Assembly: GCA_937928015.1 (NCBI GenBank)
Contig: CALFXA010000108.1
Coordinates: 1-26,410 of the forward strand
From: an uncultured Anaerolineales bacterium
GTDB taxonomy: Bacteria; Chloroflexota; Anaerolineae; Anaerolineales; Villigracilaceae
Length of the DNA: 26,410 nucleotides
Direction of reading: 5' to 3'
Both the position numbers and the translations under genes were made by a program. Positions 22,678-26,410 of the stretch are shown here, one piece after another. The notes beneath the pieces are model-generated. The model worked only from the letters and a program-made list of their open reading frames with translations, made no database searches and was not told where the DNA came from. Every line of letters starts with the position of its first letter. Positions within the stretch are counted from its first letter, which is position 1.

Positions 22678-24845
22678 ATTACCAATTTGGTTTTCAACAG
22701 CTCTCGGTCGCGCGAGGACGGGCCAGCCAGAATCTCGAACTCGCCCGGTTCTACAGCATCCATGCCTTGCGCGTTCACGATCTGGAAGGCTTTCCAGGGC
22801 AGGTCGACCTGCACGGTCTTTTTCTCGCCTGCCGCCAATTGGACACGGGCAAAGCCTTTCAGCGCCTTATTGACCCAGGTGGCAGAGGTCACCACATCGC
22901 TGACGTATACCTGCACGATCTCCACGCCATCCCGCTGTCCGACGTTCTCCACATCCACGGAGACTTTGACCGTTTCCCCGTTGGATAGGGTGGGGGAGGA
23001 CAGCCTCAAGTTGGAATACGCGTAGTTTGTATAGCTGAGTCCATGCCCGAAGGGGAAGAGCGGTTCCTGGGTCAGGTCTGCGTAGCGGTCACCGTGTTGG
23101 CCGCGGACTTGGCTGTAGAAGACCGGCTGCTGGCCCACGTGCAGCGGGAACGAGATCGTGACCTTGCCAGACGGATTCAACAACCCAAACAGCGCCTCGG
23201 CGAGTGCGTGGCCGCCCTCCATGCCGGGGTTGAACAACTCAACAATGGCCGCGGCGCGTTTGACGGAGTCAGGCAGCACCAGCGGCTTGCTGTTGACCAG
23301 GACCACGATCATGGGCTTGCCGGTCTTCTCCAGCGCATCCAGCAGCGCGACCTGCCCGCCCTGCAATTCCAGCGTAGCCGTGCTTTGGGTCTCGCCGATG
23401 AAATTTAGGTGATCGCCCACCACGGCCACCACGACCTCGGCTGACTGGGCTGCGGCGATGGCCGCCGGGATTTCCGACAGGTCATCGTCGATGATTGAGC
23501 AGCCGCGTTCATAGCGGACCTCCACTCTGCTTGGGGCGAGGGCGCGGATGCCATCCAGGAGGGTGGTCGTCTTCTCGCGTGGATGCTTGCCCGCCTCGGG
23601 CGGATGCTGCGAGGAGCCGAGCGACCAGTCGCCCAACTGCTGCATATCGTCGTCGGCGTTCGGGCCGATCACCGCGATAGACTTCACTTGCTTCGGGTCG
23701 AGCGGCAACAGACCGTTGTTCTGCAACAGGACCAGGCTTTGGCGTGCCGCTTCGAGGTTGGCGGCACGATGCTCCGCGTTTCCGATCACGAGCGCCGCCC
23801 GCTCCATGTCTGGACCGCGCGGGTTTTCGAACAATCCCATGCGGAATTTCAGCGCCAGCAGGCGGGCGCAGGGCGCGTCGATCTCGCTCTCCGTCAGCCG
23901 CCCGCTGCGGACAGCCTCGATGGCTCCCTCGTAGAATTCGGGTGTGGTCATCATGATGTCGTTGCCAGCCCGCACGGCGGCGATGGCGGCTTCGGTGTAA
24001 TCCGCGCAGACTTTCTGTTCGATCACCAGCCGCCCGACGTTGTTCCAGTCTGTGACCACCACGCCTTTGAAGCCCCACTCGTCTTTCAGGACCTCGGTCA
24101 GCAGCCAATGGTTACAGGTTGACGGCACGCCCTCGATGGACTGGTAGCCCGTCATGAAGGTCATGGCCCCGGCTTGCACCGCGCGTTCGAAGGGCGGCAG
24201 GAAGTAGCTTCGCAACTTGCGGCGCGAGAGATCCGCTTCCGAGGCGTCACGCCCGCCCTGGGTTTCGGAATACCCGGCGTAGTGTTTGGCCGTGGCTAGG
24301 ATGCCTGACGGATCGTCCAGTCCCTGGCCTTGATAGCCGCGAATCATCGCCGCCGCCAGCTCGCCGATCAGGTAGGGATCCTCGCCGAAGGTCTCGCCGG
24401 TGCGGCCCCAGCGCAGGTCACGCGTCAGACACAGGACCGGGGAGAAGGTCCAGTGGATGCCGGTGGGGATCACCTCGGCGGCCGTCACCCGCGCCACCCG
24501 TTCCAGCAGGGCGGGATTCCAACTACAGGCCAACGCCAGTTGGGTGGGGAAGATGGTCGCGCCCTTCCAGAACGAATGCCCGTGGATGGCGTCCTCGCCG
24601 ATTAACAGCGGAATCCCCAGGCGGTTCTGGGCGGCCAGTTGCATGGCCTTGCGAGCCTTCTCGCCCCAGATGTGCAGGATCGACCCGGGCTGACGGGTGT
24701 TGACGAAGGACAGGTCATCGGGACGCGCGTCCCACATAATCAACTGGCCGACCTTCTCCTCCAGGGACATGCGGCCGAGCAGGTCGGCCACGCGTTCTTC
24801 GACGCTCAGAGATGGGTCGCGGTAGGCGGGGATGGATTTCGACAT
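22671..24845 (-). CDS. Glycoside hydrolase family 3, beta-glucosidase-like
   Basis: It hydrolyses terminal beta-linked sugars (glucose or xylose) from oligosaccharides by a retaining mechanism. The 724-residue protein has the GH3 N-terminal barrel (about 10-330), with RMSLEEKVGQLIMWD, SPVLCLTRDLRWGRTGETFGEDPYL, the KH pair at 187-188 (AKHYAGYSETQGGRD) and the nucleophile D266 in GVVVTDWNNV. Next come the alpha/beta C-terminal domain (about 360-570) and a fibronectin III-like domain (about 610-690). There is no signal peptide, so it is probably cytoplasmic, working on imported oligosaccharides. ATG 24845 is chosen because GGAG (TGGAGAG) lies about eight bases upstream; the 23 residues before it are encoded by the terminator of the next gene. 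The exact substrate is not predictable. Confidence 0.9.
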   Translation of the reverse strand: MSKSIPAYRDPSLSVEERVADLLGRMSLEEKVGQLIMWDARPDDLSFVNTRQPGSILHIWGEKARKAMQLAAQNRLGIPLLIGEDAIHGHSFWKGATIFPTQLALACSWNPALLERVARVTAAEVIPTGIHWTFSPVLCLTRDLRWGRTGETFGEDPYLIGELAAAMIRGYQGQGLDDPSGILATAKHYAGYSETQGGRDASEADLSRRKLRSYFLPPFERAVQAGAMTFMTGYQSIEGVPSTCNHWLLTEVLKDEWGFKGVVVTDWNNVGRLVIEQKVCADYTEAAIAAVRAGNDIMMTTPEFYEGAIEAVRSGRLTESEIDAPCARLLALKFRMGLFENPRGPDMERAALVIGNAEHRAANLEAARQSLVLLQNNGLLPLDPKQVKSIAVIGPNADDDMQQLGDWSLGSSQHPPEAGKHPREKTTTLLDGIRALAPSRVEVRYERGCSIIDDDLSEIPAAIAAAQSAEVVVAVVGDHLNFIGETQSTATLELQGGQVALLDALEKTGKPMIVVLVNSKPLVLPDSVKRAAAIVELFNPGMEGGHALAEALFGLLNPSGKVTISFPLHVGQQPVFYSQVRGQHGDRYADLTQEPLFPFGHGLSYTNYAYSNLRLSSPTLSNGETVKVSVDVENVGQRDGVEIVQVYVSDVVTSATWVNKALKGFARVQLAAGEKKTVQVDLPWKAFQIVNAQGMDAVEPGEFEILAGPSSRDRELLKTKLVIK

Positions 24846-24861
24846 GAAGAACTCTCCAGAC

Positions 24862-24899
24862 AAAAATTTCCCCATCCTCCTGACGAGAAGGATGGGGAA
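24862..24899 (-). terminator. Intrinsic terminator between the two GH3 genes
   Basis: On the plus strand TTCCCCATCCT (24868-24878) pairs with AGGATGGGGAA (24889-24899). Read on the minus strand the stem is followed by AATTTTTG, a U-tract. It begins eight bases after the upstream GH3 stop and suggests that the two hydrolases are at least partly separate units. Confidence 0.8.
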
Positions 24900-24906
24900 G
24901 GTGATT

Positions 24907-26410
24907 TTACCCAATTACTTCGAATTCTGCGTGGAACTCCGCCAGAGAGTCGGAGCCGACCCACAGGTCGAAGGAGGCCGCGTCTTGAATCCACTTGCCA
25001 GCGTTCGTGCTCCAGTAGCCCAGTTCATCGGGACCCAGTTCGAAGGTCACGGTCTTGCTTTCGCCAGGTTGGAGGGTGATGCGCTCGAAGCCTTTCAACT
25101 CGCGCATCGGGCGGGTGTCGCTGCCCCATTTCTGGTGGATGTAAAGCTGGGCCACTTCGTCGCCAGCGACGGCGCCCGTGTTGGTCACATCCACGCTGAC
25201 GGTCAGGCTGCCGCCGACCTTGACCTGCGTGGCCGAGACCTTCAGGTTGGAGAACGCGAAGGTGGTGTAGCTCAGGCCGTAGCCGAAGGGATAGAGCGGG
25301 GTGGGCAAGCCGTCCCAGTAGCGCGGGTTGTACATCGGGCTGCCCTCGGGCGAGTGGGTCAGGTTGCGCGCATAATAGAGCGGCGCGTGGCTGCCCTTGC
25401 GCGGGAAGCCGACGGGCAGCTTGCCGCCCGGGACCGCGTCGCCGAACAGGATGTCGGCCACGGCGTTGCCACCCTCGCTGCCAGGTTCCCAGGCTTCGAG
25501 GATAGCGGGGATGTTCTCGGCGGCCCAGTTGACGCTCAACGGGCGGCCGTTCAGCAGCACCAGCACGACGGGTTTGCCCAGCGCCGCAACGGCTTTGAGC
25601 AATTCCTCCTGACGGCCAGGCAGGTCGAGCGAGGCGCGTGAGGCGGCTTCACCGGCCATCAGGTCGGTCTCGCCCATCACCATGATGACCTGGTCCGCGG
25701 CACGGGCGGTCTCGACGGCGGCCTGGAAGGCGGCGTCGGATTCCTCCTGGGTTTGAGCGGGCTTGCTGGCCTGTCCCGCCATCATGCTCTCGAACCACGA
25801 CGGAATGTCGCGGCGGATCTCAGGGCCAGAGGCGTAGGTCACTTCGGCGTTCGGCAACTTGGCACGGATGCCCGCCAGAACAGTCACAGCAGCGGGCGTG
25901 TGGCCGAAGACCATCCACGAGCCTTCGGTGGCCTGCATCGAATCGGCCAGCGGACCGATGACCGCCACCTTCTTGACGTCCTTCTTCAGCGGGAGCAATC
26001 CGCCCTCGTTCTTGAGCAACACCATCGAGCGCTGCGCCGCCCAGCGCGAAGCTTCGCGGTGATCGGGGCGGGCGATGACCTGCTCCAGCAGGGCCTCGTC
26101 CACGTAGGGGTGCTCGAACAGGCCCATCTTGACCTTGAGCGCCAGGATCGGGCGCACCAACTCTTCGATCTCCGCCACGCTGAGGTCACCCTTGGCGACC
26201 AGGTCGGCGGCGTTCTCGGTGTAGGTGTAGCTGGACATGTCCATATTGAGGCCAGCCTTGAGTCCGCGCAGGGCGGCGTCGCGGCGGTCTTTGGCATGGC
26301 CCTGGATGACCAGGTTGCCGACCGCGAAGGCATCCGAGACCACGAAGCCGTCGAAGCCCCATTCCTCGCGCAGCACCTGACGCAGCAACCAGCGGTTGCC
26401 GCTGGCGGGG
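24907..26410 (-). CDS. Glycoside hydrolase family 3, BglX-like (5' end outside window)
   Basis: Only the C-terminal part is present; the frame continues unbroken to the window edge, so the N-terminal barrel is missing here. The visible part begins PASGNRWLLRQVLREEWGF and has the nucleophile Asp in GFVVSDAFAVGN. It then carries the C-terminal catalytic domain with MGETDLMAGEAASRASLDLPG, which recalls the acid/base loop of E. coli BglX. LLNGRPLSVNWAAENIPAILEAWEPG follows, then a fibronectin III-like domain (PFGYGLSYTTFAFSNLKV to VELGPDEL-type strands). The C-terminus reads AEFEVIG. It is a diverged paralogue of the hydrolase gene immediately downstream. Signal peptide and localisation cannot be judged. 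Confidence 0.9.
   Translation of the reverse strand, partial: PASGNRWLLRQVLREEWGFDGFVVSDAFAVGNLVIQGHAKDRRDAALRGLKAGLNMDMSSYTYTENAADLVAKGDLSVAEIEELVRPILALKVKMGLFEHPYVDEALLEQVIARPDHREASRWAAQRSMVLLKNEGGLLPLKKDVKKVAVIGPLADSMQATEGSWMVFGHTPAAVTVLAGIRAKLPNAEVTYASGPEIRRDIPSWFESMMAGQASKPAQTQEESDAAFQAAVETARAADQVIMVMGETDLMAGEAASRASLDLPGRQEELLKAVAALGKPVVLVLLNGRPLSVNWAAENIPAILEAWEPGSEGGNAVADILFGDAVPGGKLPVGFPRKGSHAPLYYARNLTHSPEGSPMYNPRYWDGLPTPLYPFGYGLSYTTFAFSNLKVSATQVKVGGSLTVSVDVTNTGAVAGDEVAQLYIHQKWGSDTRPMRELKGFERITLQPGESKTVTFELGPDELGYWSTNAGKWIQDAASFDLWVGSDSLAEFHAEFEVIG

Overview
This 26.4-kb window looks like a chromosomal segment of a GC-rich, free-living bacterium, most probably a member of the Chloroflexota (Anaerolineae-like). 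This assignment is an inference. It rests on the high GC with GC-ending codons, palindromic repeats packed into short intergenic gaps, a Thr/Pro-rich lipoprotein, a deazaflavin-type reductase, HEAT-repeat and helix-hairpin-helix proteins of types frequent in that phylum, and mixed Shine-Dalgarno and apparently leaderless starts. I see no phage, transposase, CRISPR array, rRNA or tRNA. No stretch longer than about 300 bases lacks a gene.

Region 1 (28-9417, + strand) is a branched-chain amino acid operon: ilvN, ilvC, leuA, a previously unnamed 51-residue ORF, leuC, leuD, cimA, leuB and ilvE, closed by a strong intrinsic terminator. ilvB probably lies just upstream of the window, and ilvD is not present here. 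cimA sits between leuD and leuB. This fits isoleucine synthesis from pyruvate through citramalate, with LeuCD and LeuB shared between the leucine and isoleucine branches. Most gene junctions carry a different palindromic repeat.

Region 2 (9426-14116) is a set of mostly singly transcribed genes arranged convergently around bidirectional terminators. They are purB (apparently leaderless), an acetylpolyamine-deacetylase-like hydrolase, a nitroreductase, a deazaflavin-dependent-nitroreductase-family protein, a membrane-anchored His-rich helix-hairpin-helix protein and a four-helix membrane protein.

Region 3 (14199-17302) is a polar amino acid ABC transporter: lipoprotein binding protein, permease, ATPase, permease. 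It is preceded by a CRP/FNR-like palindrome positioned like a class II activator site. A perfect 28-bp palindrome separates the binding-protein gene from the rest.

Region 4 (17312-21922) holds a HEAT-repeat protein on the minus strand. Diverging from it is a pyruvate (2-oxo acid) dehydrogenase operon, E1alpha, E1beta and E2, whose leader contains an extended -10 promoter followed by an intrinsic terminator. No E3 gene is present.

Region 5 (21949-26410, - strand) contains a lipoprotein with a C-terminal Ig/FN3-like domain and two tandem family 3 glycoside hydrolases. The second of these runs off the end of the window.
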